Assembly (NCBI RefSeq): GCF_932526225.1
Contig: NC_064043.1
Span: 14,630,085-14,694,084 of the forward strand
Direction: 5' to 3'
Length of the DNA: 64,000 nucleotides
From: Nematostella vectensis
Lineage: Eukaryota; Cnidaria; Anthozoa; Actiniaria; Edwardsiidae
The notes below the pieces were generated by a model, which saw nothing but the letters and a program-made list of their open reading frames with translations, was not told the origin of the DNA and did no database searches. The translations under genes and the position numbers were made by a program. Positions 1 through 10,831 of the stretch are shown piece by piece; position 1 is the stretch's first letter, and each line of letters begins with the position of its first letter.

Positions 1-59
1 TTGGCCCAAAAAGTTACGAATGCAACCATATTGGATAGTGTTTGATTGGACTCGACTTC

Positions 60-458
60 GGGGCCGGTCCATCTAACACGGATTCGTTTGAATCCGTATA
101 CTTTTTGATACGTTTAGACCTTCCGTCCACACTAACACGCGCTTGATCCAGCGAATCCGGATACTTTTGAAAATGCCGTCGAAAGTGAATCAAAATGAAT
201 CCGTATACTTTGGTCCGCAGTGTGGACGTTCGAATCCGTATCAAAATGAAAACGATATCGTCATATCGCATGCGCGCGCTGCTTTGACCATGCGCATATC
301 ATAAAAATGACGTCACCCTGTACCTTTCAGTGTTAGTGTGGACGGCTGGATCCAGGCGAACACGATGCGAAAACGATAGTGTGGACGCGAATCTAGTGAT
401 GCGTTTTCGGCGAAACGAATCCGGATACTTTTGAATCCGTGTTAGTGTGGACGGCCCC
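60..458. mobile_element. Foldback/MITE-like element with imperfect terminal inverted repeats
   Basis: The left end (from 60) begins GGGGCCGGTCCATCTAACAC and the right end, read on the other strand from 458, begins GGGGCCGTCCACACTAACAC; both continue into GGATTC. The inside is made of several degenerate copies of a motif resembling GAATCCGTATAC and GTCCACACTAACAC in both orientations. There is no coding capacity. I see no clear target-site duplication, so the superfamily is not assigned. Confidence 0.65.
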
Positions 459-2523
459 TTAATCGAACATCCGATTTTTGTGGATCCCCCTAGCTTTTCT
501 CAAATGATCTACTTCTGCGCTTATTTCTTCGATTGTTTCCTAACGCTAGCTTTTGGCATATAGCGTGTTTAGACCTGAGGCGAAAATCTTCGAGACATAT
601 CCTTTGTTGCTTGTTTTGTCTGTCAGTTAGGGCGCCGTCCTGGATCCATCTCGGTCGATTAGCAATACTATTTTTTTTGGAAGTATTCTTGATGAGAGGT
701 GTTTCGCGGGGTTAACGTTAAGAGGATTAATTCAGACTCCATTTAGGGTTTCATCACGTATTATAGCCTTCGTAAAGTAATTAGAGCAAGTGTTCTTAAG
801 CCTTCCGCATGGCCCACTCTCAGAACAACCCTGCAGAAATCAGCCTACATTAGTTTTATCACCTGAGCTTTTAAAAAGAAAGTCAAGACAATAACAACTC
901 AATTCTTTTGTGTCTATGTATGGCATTTTCCATAAAGTTACTCAAATGTCGGATACGTTCTGAAAGGTTCATCCTCTCTGAATACCATAGTCGCGTGAGG
1001 TTGTATCTCATTTTAGCTGCTTTCCCTCTTAAGGTAAATGAGTTCATCCGAGAAACGTGGCTCAGACTAGTTTCGCCCGAGGGATTTTTTTGAAGCTAGT
1101 TTCATTGTTTTAGGAATATTCTTGTGTTGTTGGATGTTTGCTCACATACACGTATATTTGTCACCCCATAATAGGTAGATAGATAGGTAGATTTGCTTGC
1201 TACCGCAGCAAATTAATTATAACCCTTGCCACAGTAATATTGGGTATCGGGGTAGATGAAATAAAGCCATTCTTTAATTGCTTGTGGTTTAATAAAAACA
1301 TTTTCCTATGTGTGCATTCCCCCTACCAATTTGAAATTTTATTGCGGCGCAGGCTCTAAAAATGCTAAAAATAATCCTTTTTTCGTTTACCTCTATCAAC
1401 GAAAACACATGTTCAAAAGGCTATAGTAGTTGAATGCTTGTACAATGCGCAAATATAAATAATCGTTCGTCTTTCTTTGTTGTAATTAAAGCGCCAACCC
1501 TTGTAGCTTTGGACATTTGCGTAGGAATAAAAGAAAAAAAAAATGACTGACAGAAAAGCAATAAAAAACGCAATATCAGGGAAGTGATCACGAAGGTGAT
1601 AGACTCAGACCAATAGTCTATTACTCTACTTTTAGAATAATTCAAATGATCAAGTACCATAGATAAAAACCTTCTTCGTCCTCCAAGAAAAACAATAGCT
1701 AATGAGAAAAACAATTCTGCGAAAAAACTGCGAAAAAAAATACTAGCCGCCCAAACACTGTGAATCCCCAAAAGTCATGGATTGCGTTTTTTATCAATTC
1801 ATTTGCTGTTTCATTTGGTTGCAAGATTCATTTGTATTCATCTGATAAGACGGTCATCTATTATCGCTTTCCTCTGCGGAGAAGGCTCGATTGATTTGAT
1901 TTAAGTTTACGAGATAATAGCCTCTACTCTCTTGCCTTAATATATCCTCGAGCACTATGCACCCCGAGATAAGCCCGCCACATAGCCCAGGGAACAATAT
2001 TGAGATTTGTTCAGCTTTTCTGGTTATTTTGATCAGTGAAGAGGAAGGCAGCACGCAATCCTCTAAGCACGCTGTTCAGCTCAACAACTGTCAGAGTGTT
2101 GTTGCCGGTATAGATCAGCAGTTCACCGGATCTATTTGGCGCGCTTCGTACCACCATGAGGGCATTTCGGAGCGCGCACAGCTGAACGTTGCAAGCTAGC
2201 AACCGATATTAAAACAAATAAAGCTATACAATGCTGGAGTATTATTCGTCTCGGCTATAGTATTTTCCCTTTTAAGCATTTTATATCCGCAGTTTTGAAA
2301 AGGCTCTGAAGCAGCGCTGTTTATGCTAGCTATGCTCCCTGCGGCGTGGATGAGTTTCGATAAGAAAAATATGGATTTTTTTAGCATTTTCAATTGGAAT
2401 TTAAATTGAAATTTAAGGTTTTATTCACTCGAAGAAACTAAGCTTTTTTCAGCCATGAATGGTTACTTGATGTAAAGATAAAAAAAGACAATCGTGCGAT
2501 AATAAAAAGGGATTCGTACTTGT
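459..2523. other. Intergenic stretch without recognisable gene
   Basis: This is AT-rich DNA with only short open frames that show no family resemblance and no supporting splice or promoter context. It lies between the foldback element and the poly(A) end of the receptor gene on the minus strand. Confidence 0.6.
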
Positions 2524-2529
2524 TTTATT
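2524..2529 (-). terminator. Poly(A) signal AATAAA for the aminergic-type receptor gene
   Basis: TTTATT on the plus strand is AATAAA on the minus strand, about 48 bases past the receptor stop codon. The position suits a cleavage/polyadenylation hexamer. Confidence 0.55.
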
Positions 2530-2576
2530 ATTAAGCTATTCTATACGTGCAATACTATTCCGGAATTGTGTTTGTG

Positions 2577-3701
2577 TTAGATTGAAGTGCAGTTCCACTC
2601 GCGCGCGTTCTCTGTCGAAGATGTGGTAGGAACTGTGCGGCTTCGCCTGACAAGAGTCGAGTCCTCTGCAGAAAACGAGCTCTGCCTTTGTCCAATTCCC
2701 CTCTGCCTTTGCCAGTAATTACAGATCCCATCACTGCCACAAAATAGCGTCTTGAAGGCCTTTCTAAAATCCTTGTTTATCCCTGTGTAGATCCATGGAT
2801 TGACGCAGGAGTTGATGTGTGGTAGCCACAGTATGATGTCTGACAAAGGCCGAGGTACGACAACTGTTAAGTCAAATGTTTCCACCATCACCATCACTAG
2901 ATACGGCGCCCAAGCCACCACAAAAAGAGACACGATTAACGCTAATGTCTTTGTAATCCGCAGTTCTTGGTAAAATCTTTTGCGTCTGGCGTTCGCGCTC
3001 GCCGCCTTATTCACGCTATTGGCGCGACCAAGAGGGGTGCTTAGGCGCATTGAGGCCATCTTAGTGAGCTGAGCTATCGCCGCCTGGTATATACTAAAGT
3101 ACGCAAAGCCCATGACACTTAGTGGTATACACAGGATGGTTATAAACATGAAGATCGCCCAGCCATACGTCGACGCGTTGTCCCGATACTGGATGAAGGA
3201 AATTGCGGTGACAATCATGGCGGCCCCCCAGGTCGCCGCTATAGCTTTGTACGCGCGGTATTTAGTAACAACCACTCGGTAGTGCAGTGGCTTGTTAATG
3301 GCTAGGTATCGATCAAACGAGACCAGAGTCGCGTTAAAAATCGACGCGGAGCAGCAAAAGATGTCAATCCATCTTGTGCCCAAGTCGAAAGCGTACGCCT
3401 CATAAGTCCCAGGTCGGTGTTGAATCACGTTAGTAACCATCCATGCCGGCATAGCTAGCAGCGCCACAGACACGTCAGCGCTCGCGAGCGAGATCACGAA
3501 ACTGTTCGTCACGGTACGTAACTCACGGAAAGAATACACGGCGAAGAACACGAACGAGTTACTGAGAAGGGTAGCGACGATTAGCAAGAACAGAGTGATC
3601 AAGAAAGGCAAGGTACTGCTGAGGTAGTCGTCGCTGTATTCTGTCGAGTTCGCGGAATTTGCGTTCGTCGCCGCAAATTGAACCGACGACAGGTTGCTCA
3701 T
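2577..3701 (-). CDS. Class A (rhodopsin-like) G-protein-coupled receptor, biogenic-amine-receptor-like
   Basis: A 374-residue single-exon protein with seven hydrophobic segments (roughly residues 32-56, 67-90, 105-130, 148-168, 178-202, 250-274, 283-306). The N-terminus has two N-glycosylation sequons (NLS, NST). Class A marks are visible: LASAD in helix 2, DRY inside VSFDRYLAI at the end of helix 3, WAP in helix 6 (usually CWxP), and NPWIY in helix 7 followed by a helix-8 segment NKDFRKAFKTLF. The stretch DIFCCSASIFN aligns with the aminergic pattern DVxxxTASIxN, so the amine-binding Asp3.32 appears present. Loop 3 is long and basic. Odd: I find no cysteine at 3.25 and none in extracellular loop 2, so the usual disulfide seems absent. 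Such receptors signal through G proteins at the plasma membrane; the ligand cannot be told from sequence. The start MSNLSS is the first Met before the sequons and helix 1. Confidence 0.88.
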   Translation of the reverse strand: MSNLSSVQFAATNANSANSTEYSDDYLSSTLPFLITLFLLIVATLLSNSFVFFAVYSFRELRTVTNSFVISLASADVSVALLAMPAWMVTNVIQHRPGTYEAYAFDLGTRWIDIFCCSASIFNATLVSFDRYLAINKPLHYRVVVTKYRAYKAIAATWGAAMIVTAISFIQYRDNASTYGWAIFMFITILCIPLSVMGFAYFSIYQAAIAQLTKMASMRLSTPLGRANSVNKAASANARRKRFYQELRITKTLALIVSLFVVAWAPYLVMVMVETFDLTVVVPRPLSDIILWLPHINSCVNPWIYTGINKDFRKAFKTLFCGSDGICNYWQRQRGIGQRQSSFSAEDSTLVRRSRTVPTTSSTENAREWNCTSI

Positions 3702-3890
3702 GGTATAGTGTGGCGCAAACTCGCAGTTCGCGCGGTAATATCACTATATCACTCTCTCTAGCCACGCTTTTTTGCTAGAAAGATCTGAGGTTGTTATGGC
3801 AGTTTATTGCCCTTGAGTTCGACAGCTTCGATCTCCTCTTAGACTTCCGTGCCAACAATACCCCAGTTGTTTGTTTCTCCGCTCGTTATA

Positions 3891-3898
3891 TGACGTCA
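3891..3898. promoter_or_regulatory. CRE palindrome TGACGTCA upstream of the receptor gene
   Basis: A perfect TGACGTCA, the consensus CREB/ATF site, lies about 190 bases upstream of the receptor start codon on the minus strand. It would suit a proximal promoter; function is inferred from position only. Confidence 0.4.
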
Positions 3899-3901
3899 CA
3901 A

Positions 3902-4384
3902 AGTGCAAAACCTGCGAAAAGAAACATTCCGTAAGTCCGAAATATTCAACGCCTTTGGATTCCTTATGCAAAACGCAAGGGGGAATTCCTTATTCGAACG
4001 CGATCGTGCTTTTGGCAGACTAAATAGCTATTTCGTAGCACGTTCCATAGAAGATAAAGAGAGAGTACTTAGGGTATGCGTAATGCCCCCGGGCGCTGTG
4101 CTGTTTTTGTACAAGTCTCGAGGTGTTCAAGCCCCTCTACTAGAAATCCTCGGTCTAAATTAGCTGAAATACACATATGAAAACGTCTCGTGTTTCTAAA
4201 TTTAGAGCGCGCAAAGTCTAAGGATCAGGATTAGGCGGAAATGCTCGCTGCTCCTTTGAATTGAGTAATCAACAAGCATCATAAAACGCGACAGCTTACG
4301 TAAACTGTACGATACTGCAGGGTTCAATCCGACTTGCGCTTCAATTAATGTGGTCTGTGGGGAAATCGATTTGGGGTACACTCA
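3902..4384. other. Intergenic, no gene seen
   Basis: One 86-codon plus-strand open frame (3903-4163) has no recognisable features and is probably chance. Confidence 0.5.
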
Positions 4385-4387
4385 TTT

Positions 4388-4660
4388 TTTATAAGAACGT
4401 CTAATTTTCAGTTGAGGCTGGGCCGTTTTTTTAGGACAAAAATCAAAAATATGTTCTTGATTTTGTTCTTAAATTTTAGTGTATATAATATTATAATAAC
4501 CAATGAATTATTAGGAAGTGAATTACACTAATAATCCATAGCAAAATGATAAGGTTGCATTTTTAGAACGCACCGGGCACTTGCTATATGAGCCCTGGCA
4601 TGTTCTTAGCATCTTCTTAAATTTGGTGGACGTTTTTATAAAAAGGTTCTTATAAAAAAA
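4388..4660. repeat. Interspersed repeat, copy 1 of the TAAGAACG family
   Basis: Starts with a roughly 40-base motif containing CTAATTTTCAGTTGAGGCTG, bounded by TAAGAACG and a degenerate form of its reverse complement. The same motif occurs inverted at 7667-7711 and 8596-8632. The right part (GGCATGTTCTTAGC, then ACGTTTTTATAAAAAGG) resembles 49405-49515. It is a short non-coding dispersed repeat. Confidence 0.6.
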
Positions 4661-5164
4661 GAGTGTAATGAAAAACAGTTGACATGAAAATGATGCAATG
4701 TCAAAGCGCTGTTTGATGTTTGATTGTGTTATTTTCGTTTTCACTGAGAAAGGGTAAGAACAAAATGTAAAAAACTTAAAATAAAAAACTTTGAATTCAA
4801 CTGTTCAAGACTGTTGACTGTTGTCTGTAGAATTCAACATTAATTTTTTTTTCCTTTTAGATAAAAAGTTCTAGCAATGATCTAAATAATATTGTGAAAC
4901 ATCAAAGATGGGAGAATGGATGAGGAAACATTCTTATTGAATTCGGGAAGCCACAAATGCAAAACATATCTAAACAGGAGTAAAACAGCGGCGATGTCAA
5001 AGGGGCAAAACTTGTCAAACTGGGACGAAAACGAGTTCTTAAAACGAGGGGGGAGGGGTGGCAGTGGGTGAAATTTGAAGGGGGAGGGTTGGCTTCTCGT
5101 TGTCTCATTGAAAGCTAAGCGAAAACGTTTCCACGGGTGCCCCGAACTTTGGCTTATCCCTTAA

Positions 5165-5265
5165 AACTATATGATAATGTGATGTATATGATAAGGTGAT
5201 GACGGTGACATATAAGGTGATGACGGTGACATATAAGGTGATAACGGTATATAAACGGTGATGAG
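5165..5265. repeat. Tandem repeat, about 26-bp unit
   Basis: The unit GTGATGACGGTGACATATAAG and diverged relatives repeat about four times. The minus-strand frame reads as repeated VITLYVT, an artefact of the repeat. Confidence 0.7.
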
Positions 5266-7666
5266 GGTGACATGGCGACGAAGTTAAGATGTGCTTGTAC
5301 CCGACGCGTAGCTGATGCAAATTTTGGAGCCTTTTTCTAAATTAGTCCCAAGCACATGATATCACCCAAAACCTTACTTACGATTAACTGGAACTTCAAG
5401 TGAATAGAATTAATATAAGATTGATAAATACATTTATGGGATAGTCAATCTTTTAATTGAGTTTCATTTGATAAAAAGTGATAAATTTGATATATTAGGC
5501 TAAGCTTATCTTATCAAAAGAAGGGAAAACGAGACATATTATACAATTGATTTTTACACATGAAAATAATGCTACAGTTCCAAAACAATGTTTCTACAAA
5601 TGTGTGTTTTTAATTTGTAATTGATGAGATATTGCAATATCATCTTTACCAATGATAAAAAATGATAATATATGATGTGTATAGTGTTTTCATATCGTAT
5701 TAATTTTAAGAGCGATTTTCTTCGTCCATTTGGTATTTGGTATAGCCCGTGGCAGATTCATTATTTTGTAAAGTATGAATATTTAAAATCACGATTATTT
5801 TATAGTCTTTTTGCTATATTTTCTAGAAACCAGAACTTTCGATTTTTTTGTTATTGACGACTTCCATTGCACTTGTGAATCTTATTGTTGTTTTTTTTCC
5901 AGTAGGAAAATTGTAAAGTGGCCCCCTGGTCGGCTCATAAATGCATTGTTTGCATGTGCATTATGTGCAGTAGTCTCTAAGTCCTCGCGGGCTTGAATGA
6001 CCGATTCCGCTCTTATTTTCGAGGCAACTTCCTCGAAATATTTTGCTGCTCCCTTCTAGAGGCCATTCTGTGACCCTCGATCTAGCTGTAGCTGAGTAGC
6101 AAGCGAATAGAGGAGAATAGAGCGAATAGAGGAGAAAAATGACACAGGGGGGGGGGAGAGAACCAGTCTCCCGCGTCCTAAAATCACAAACACAGGTATC
6201 CCGAATCTGAATAAAGGCCATTACAGATTAGAAGTCCGAGAGGAGGTTAGCTGGTTTACTATAGTTCGGACGAATAGCTATCGACACTGTGTGTTATGTT
6301 AAGCCACATACCCTTTTTGTCGTACAGAAACCTAGAATGTTCTTTCAAATACTCCGTAGACCATTTTGCTTAATTGAAACCAACCTACTAGCAGAAAATT
6401 ATTATTATATTCGCTAGAACTTTTACTTTAATTTCACACTTTCTTATTTATCAGCATCACCCAATACTGTATAATACTCTCTTTTTCAATTAAGTTTCGT
6501 TTAAGTGCTTCATTACTTCCTCCTAATATAAAAGAGACTTTTTATTTTTGACATATGAATTGTACGCTTATTTGCCACCATCTTTGGCTGTTTGGGATTA
6601 ACTACTATCGTTTGTCACATCAAGAGACAGTACTTGCATTGACTCTGTTGCCTTTACTAAGAATGCTTAAAACATGCAAGGCATAGACGTCGTTTTTTTC
6701 AATATTTGCCTCAATGACGTGTGAAATTAAAATTAGTTTTTTTTCTTTTCTTTTTTATGCCTTTGCAGCAAGTTTAAGACAGCACGCTGATAGTCTTAAC
6801 TTGTATTCATTTGTAAAATAATAGATTTCCCTGGAGACGTTTAGTTCACCTATAATAAAATTAATCAACTCATCGCTAGGGTGCATCATACTACCGTGAG
6901 TTCTTACTTTGATATGTATGTACCATCGACAATCACCTCGATCATGAGACCAGCAATCCCTCTTCAAGTAACTCACCTTAGCGGTTCCCTCCGTCCGCCG
7001 TATGACAGCGGGTAATGTGAGTAGTAATGTGCTTCTTTCGTTATAGATGGTGTTGAATACAACGACAGCCAAACATCCTAATGACCCATAATTGCTTCCT
7101 TTATCGCTGTCTTAACACCCTTTTGCTTTCTCTCCGCAGTAAATACTGCACCCGTCTTACCAAGAGACGCGAGGTAAGCCTTCTTTCTACGCTCTGGGTT
7201 CACAGATACCTTTGCCTCAGCATTTTCCATCGTTTTCGTGACATCCTTCGATTCAGTTACTCCTTTTTATCTTCCAAATAATCAGTACTTTCAAATTAAA
7301 CCTCTGTTCTAGCGTTTATCTTTTGCGGTAATTTCCGGGTGCTTTTGCTTTAGCCCTTTTCCCCCAACATTTTCAACTGTTTGTGTTTTATCATAAAATG
7401 GTTAAAAACATCATTAGAATCATGTAGAGTACGCAGAGATCGCGTCTGTTCACGTGTCGTTAAATAGGTGGTTCACTTTTACCCGAGAAGACGGGAACAA
7501 ACTGGTTGCCTTTATAGGAAAACCTACCGGAAGGCGGAACGAATCCTTTTTAACCCTTTGATTAATTCATATTATATTGGAGTAATTATGAAATGTTTTC
7601 CGTTAAATCTTTGCTAACACTGTTATTTTGAACAGGTCTATTTTGATAAACATGAAAAAAAGTTCA

Positions 7667-7711
7667 AAAATTAAGAACGGCCCAGCCTCAACTGAAAATT
7701 AGGCGTTCTTA
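7667..7711. repeat. TAAGAACG-family motif, copy 2 (inverted)
   Basis: Contains GGCCCAGCCTCAACTGAAAA, the reverse complement of the motif at 4399, ending in GCGTTCTTAT. Only the conserved roughly 40-base block is recognisable. Confidence 0.6.
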
Positions 7712-8595
7712 TATGTGACCGTCCATATGGGAAAACGTACACTTTGGTTTTCCGTGTAAACGCCAAAAATAAACGGGTATCAAATGGATTTTTTCCGTTG
7801 CCACTGTATTTTTTCCCGTGTCAACGGATATTCTTTACGTGATCACGGGTTGCGCAATCTTAGCCCACGACTTTCAGTATTTTTTCGGCTTTCAAAGTCG
7901 TATGGAGAGTTGCAGACAATCGAGTATATCGTGGACATCGGATTAATAGGCTGCAAAGACTCTTAATAAAGGCCAATGAGGATCTTCATTCATCATTAAA
8001 CTCTCAAATTGATTAAAACGATAAATCTTTAAATATCATTCAATTCTGAAACTGTTTAATGATCACATTCTCTGTATTCCTGGACGTAAATATTTTGAAG
8101 ACTCTGCGTTATGTTTGGCCATGCTAGATCCTTTTAAAACTCGCGGGAAGTGAGTAAACATTAATATAAAAACAACAGACAACTTTTCATCGCTTTTTAT
8201 CATCGTACCTCCTACTTCCATAAATAAACAGATCGCTCGCCATAGAGAAAGTAAAGCTTAGTTTATCGAGATCTAAGTATAGTCGATTCCGAAAAAATGC
8301 CGAAGCTATGCTAGTTTATATTTATAACAATTAAATAATCGCTGCATAACTAGCCCGCGCAGACTACTGCATAACATACACCAAATAAGTTCCAGAATTA
8401 TAAGGAATAAGTATTTCTGATTTTTTTTTCTGCGATTCCACTAGAGAGGTCATAATCAGCGAATATTTGATACCGATTTCAGTGTTATTTTTTTTTTCTA
8501 ACAACAAGCCAAAACCGCCACTGAGTAATTGTAGTGCGTTCTAATTTAATAATATCGTTAAGAACATCCGCCTTAAAAAAGTTAAAAAAATAAGA

Positions 8596-8628
8596 ACGAC
8601 CCAGCCTCAACTGAAAATTAGACGTTCT

Positions 8629-8632
<4 letters not shown>
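8596..8632. repeat. TAAGAACG-family motif, copy 3 (inverted)
   Basis: Contains CCAGCCTCAACTGAAAATTA and ends GACGTTCTTA, immediately before the TA microsatellite. Confidence 0.6.
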
Positions 8633-8717
<85 letters not shown>

Positions 8718-8756
8718 TATTAATATATATATATATAATATATAATATATATATTA
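8633..8756. repeat. (TA)n microsatellite
   Basis: Around 80 bases of uninterrupted TA dinucleotides followed by imperfect TA/AAT-rich sequence. The Penelope-like element begins at its right edge, so the TA tract may have been its insertion target. Confidence 0.9.
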
Positions 8757-8801
8757 ATATATCTTGGTTTGTAGGGAAAAAAACACGCGAACTACCGTTT
8801 C

Positions 8802-8844
8802 ATCTCTACAAGCCTGTTTCGTGGTTGCCCACTCATCAGGAGAT
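8802..8844 (-). ncRNA. Hammerhead ribozyme (type I, minimal stem III), inverted pLTR
   Basis: On the minus strand: stem I ATCTC/GAGAT, the core CTGATGAG, stem II TGG-GCAA-CCA with a GNRA tetraloop, the core CGAAAC, a two-base-pair stem III (CA/TG closing a GGCT loop), then the cleavage dinucleotide TA directly before the 3' strand of stem I. All conserved hammerhead core positions are intact. Confidence 0.82.
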
Positions 8845-8882
8845 CTATTAAGAATATATTACTACCATCACTTATATACTTT

Positions 8883-9143
8883 CTATATATAAAATTAACA
8901 TTTAAGCATTTTAACAGCTCTAGCAAAAGATGTAATCTCTGCCTCAAAGAAAAACTTATTATTATCCGCCAACCCAAGCTATCAACTTTAAACAAGCGTA
9001 ACGAGCTAGTGTCTTCGTGCCGCCACAGGAACAAAGCCTTGTTATCAGGTTATGCAACAGCTGAACTATTCAATTTCATTATAACAGCCATTCGAATTTC
9101 GCGCCCTATTTTTATGTTAATTTTATACATAGATAGTATATAA
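8883..9143 (+). pseudogene. Penelope-like ORF fragment, C-terminal endonuclease region
   Basis: The plus-strand frame gives KRCNLCLKEKLIII, then LNKRNELVSSCRHRNKALL, and runs to a TAA at 9141-9143. The CxxC pair followed by LNKRxELxxxCRHxxK is the pattern I recognise at the end of the GIY-YIG endonuclease of Penelope-like elements. The reverse transcriptase and most of the endonuclease are missing through 5' truncation. The frame runs straight into the 3' pLTR copy, as expected for this element type. Confidence 0.75.
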
Positions 9144-9170
9144 GTGATGGTAGTAATATATTCTTAATAA

Positions 9171-9213
9171 ATCTCCTGATGAGTGGGCAACCACGAAACA
9201 GGCTTGTAGAGAT
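9171..9213 (+). ncRNA. Hammerhead ribozyme (type I, minimal stem III), 3' pLTR
   Basis: Stem I ATCTC (9171-9175) pairs with GAGAT (9209-9213). Core CTGATGAG at 9176-9183; stem II TGG/CCA with loop GCAA (9187-9190); core GAAA at 9195-9198; stem III CA (9199-9200) pairs with TG (9205-9206) around loop GGCT; predicted cleavage after A9208 in TA. It shares the strand of the endonuclease remnant, so it would process the sense transcript. Confidence 0.85.
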
Positions 9214-9257
9214 AAAACGGTAGTTCGCGTGTTTTTTTCCTACAAACCAAGATATAT

Positions 9258-9701
9258 CCCGCTCTACACCTATGTATTGAGCACTGTTATATGAACGCCT
9301 GCACTCACGCATTATTATTTATTTATTAATTTATTTATTTTTAGGAAATAGTGCAACTGGGATATTTCCTTTCTCGTCCAGCTGATTTTGGTTCCTGTTT
9401 GATGTAAGTATTAATTCCTGGTCAAAGAAAATTTAAAACAAAGCACAGGTCTTTGTAGTCCTTTTTCAGGGAATTATCTTTCTCTAGAGCGTTAAACCAA
9501 ATTCTCCCCATTCTTTCAGTCTTTCAATTGATGTTAATTGATGCAGCCATAAACTTCTACTCTTACTAACAATCTAGCAATCGCAAAATATACCGAAACC
9601 ATTGAAAAGATTAAAAACGAATTTCGTCATCACTGAAGATGTTCTATACAGAACGGCAGAGGTCAAGATAGCGGCCTTGCCATGACAAACTTTGCGAACA
9701 G
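9258..9701. other. Intergenic, no gene seen
   Basis: AT-rich spacer between two mobile elements; nothing recognisable. Confidence 0.5.
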
Positions 9702-10831
9702 CACGTCAGGAGAAAATGCCGTTTTGCCGTTTAGCAAGAAATGGCAAGAATATACGATTTTCTCAAGACTCGCCTTAAAAATTTGCTAATTTCACTAAAT
9801 ATGAATCCCCCGTCCTTTTACGAAGTCAATCGATAATTTTACGATTCGTGGCACAAATGATTATGTGTTCCGGGATGGAATGTCTAAAACATCCAGTTCT
9901 TATCATTTATTGTATTTATAAAGAAGCGAAATAGAAATTACCTCAAAATGATGTGTTTCATAGAAGAAAGCAATGTTTGTTTTAGCTATAATCGATAAAA
10001 ATGTCCATCTTAACCGGAAGATATCTCAAAATCTTTTATTTGTCGGTATCTGTTACATTTAAAAAGGAGCGAAACAACAATATATATATGTATAAATTTA
10101 TACATTCCTTTTTGAACTCCGGGACTGTATAAATTTATACATTCCTTTTTGAACTCCGGGACTGTATAAATTTATACATTCCTTTTTGAACTCGGGGACT
10201 GTATAAATTTATACATTCCTATTTGAAGTCCGGGACTGTTTGGGACTGTATAAATTTATACCTTCCCTGGAACTAAAGAGTATTTTTACTCTTTTATAGA
10301 CAAATTGTTGTTTCGCCCAAAAAATCCAAAGTCTCCTCAAAATTAAGGACTCCCGCCAAGAAAAGCCTTAAGAACACAAAATGTGTAGTGTCCTTGAAAT
10401 GCGGAAGTATCTTTACTTAATCGTGCTTTTGTGTTATTTTCGCTGTATCTTTAGGAACTTAATCGTTGAAGGATCGAGTATGGCCATTTTGTTATGAATG
10501 GTAAGGGTCGAATATCAATTTTTTGTAAAAAGTGGAGGAAATTGAAATAACTGAAGGGAGAAGGGAAGTTGCGGATATGTGAAAAAGTAACGAAACCATT
10601 ATGTTGAAAAGGATCCGACGCTCAAATTGTGTAATATCTGTACGTCTCCACAAAGGCTGTGATTGCAGAAATTGCCTAATAAAATTTCAAATTCGTAAAT
10701 TTCAAATTCGTTACTTAAAGTATAACAGAAAAATCCCTTGATTTCGGCTAAAATAGAGCTAATGTCACTCCATTTTCGCTAATTTTAAATAAAAAACCCC
10801 AAACGGCAAAACGGCATTTTCTCCTGACGTG
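9702..10831. mobile_element. Non-autonomous DNA transposon with perfect 31-bp terminal inverted repeats
   Basis: The left end (9702-9732) starts CACGTCAGGAGAAAATGCCG and the right end (10801-10831) is its exact reverse complement over 31 bases. The 1130-bp element encodes nothing recognisable. It contains a tandem array of 37-bp units (10090-10262). I could not find a convincing target-site duplication by eye, so the superfamily stays open. Perfect repeat identity suggests recent activity. Confidence 0.8.
10090..10262. repeat. 37-bp tandem repeat with a palindromic core
   Basis: Four to five copies of a unit containing GTATAAATTTATAC (a perfect palindrome) and CATTCCTTTTTGAACTCCGG. It lies inside the 31-bp-TIR element. 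Confidence 0.85.

Larger units (their letters stand above)
4750..8630. other. Long gene-poor intergenic stretch
   Basis: AT-rich DNA with short unremarkable open frames only. It holds a short tandem repeat near 5165-5265 and one repeat-family copy at 7667-7711, listed separately. I recognise no gene here on either strand. Confidence 0.55.
8757..9257 (+). mobile_element. 5'-truncated Penelope-like retroelement with inverted pLTR copies
   Basis: Two copies of a sequence of about 120 bases sit head to head at 8757-8880 and 9134-9257, starting/ending at ATATATCTTGGTTTGTAGG. Between them, on the plus strand, is a remnant of a Penelope-type endonuclease C-terminus. Each terminal copy holds a hammerhead ribozyme. 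Penelope-like elements are known for hammerhead motifs in their pLTRs, frequent 5' truncation, and terminal copies in inverted orientation; all three are seen here. A third, shorter pLTR fragment lies in an NNT intron at 43419-43494. Confidence 0.85.
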
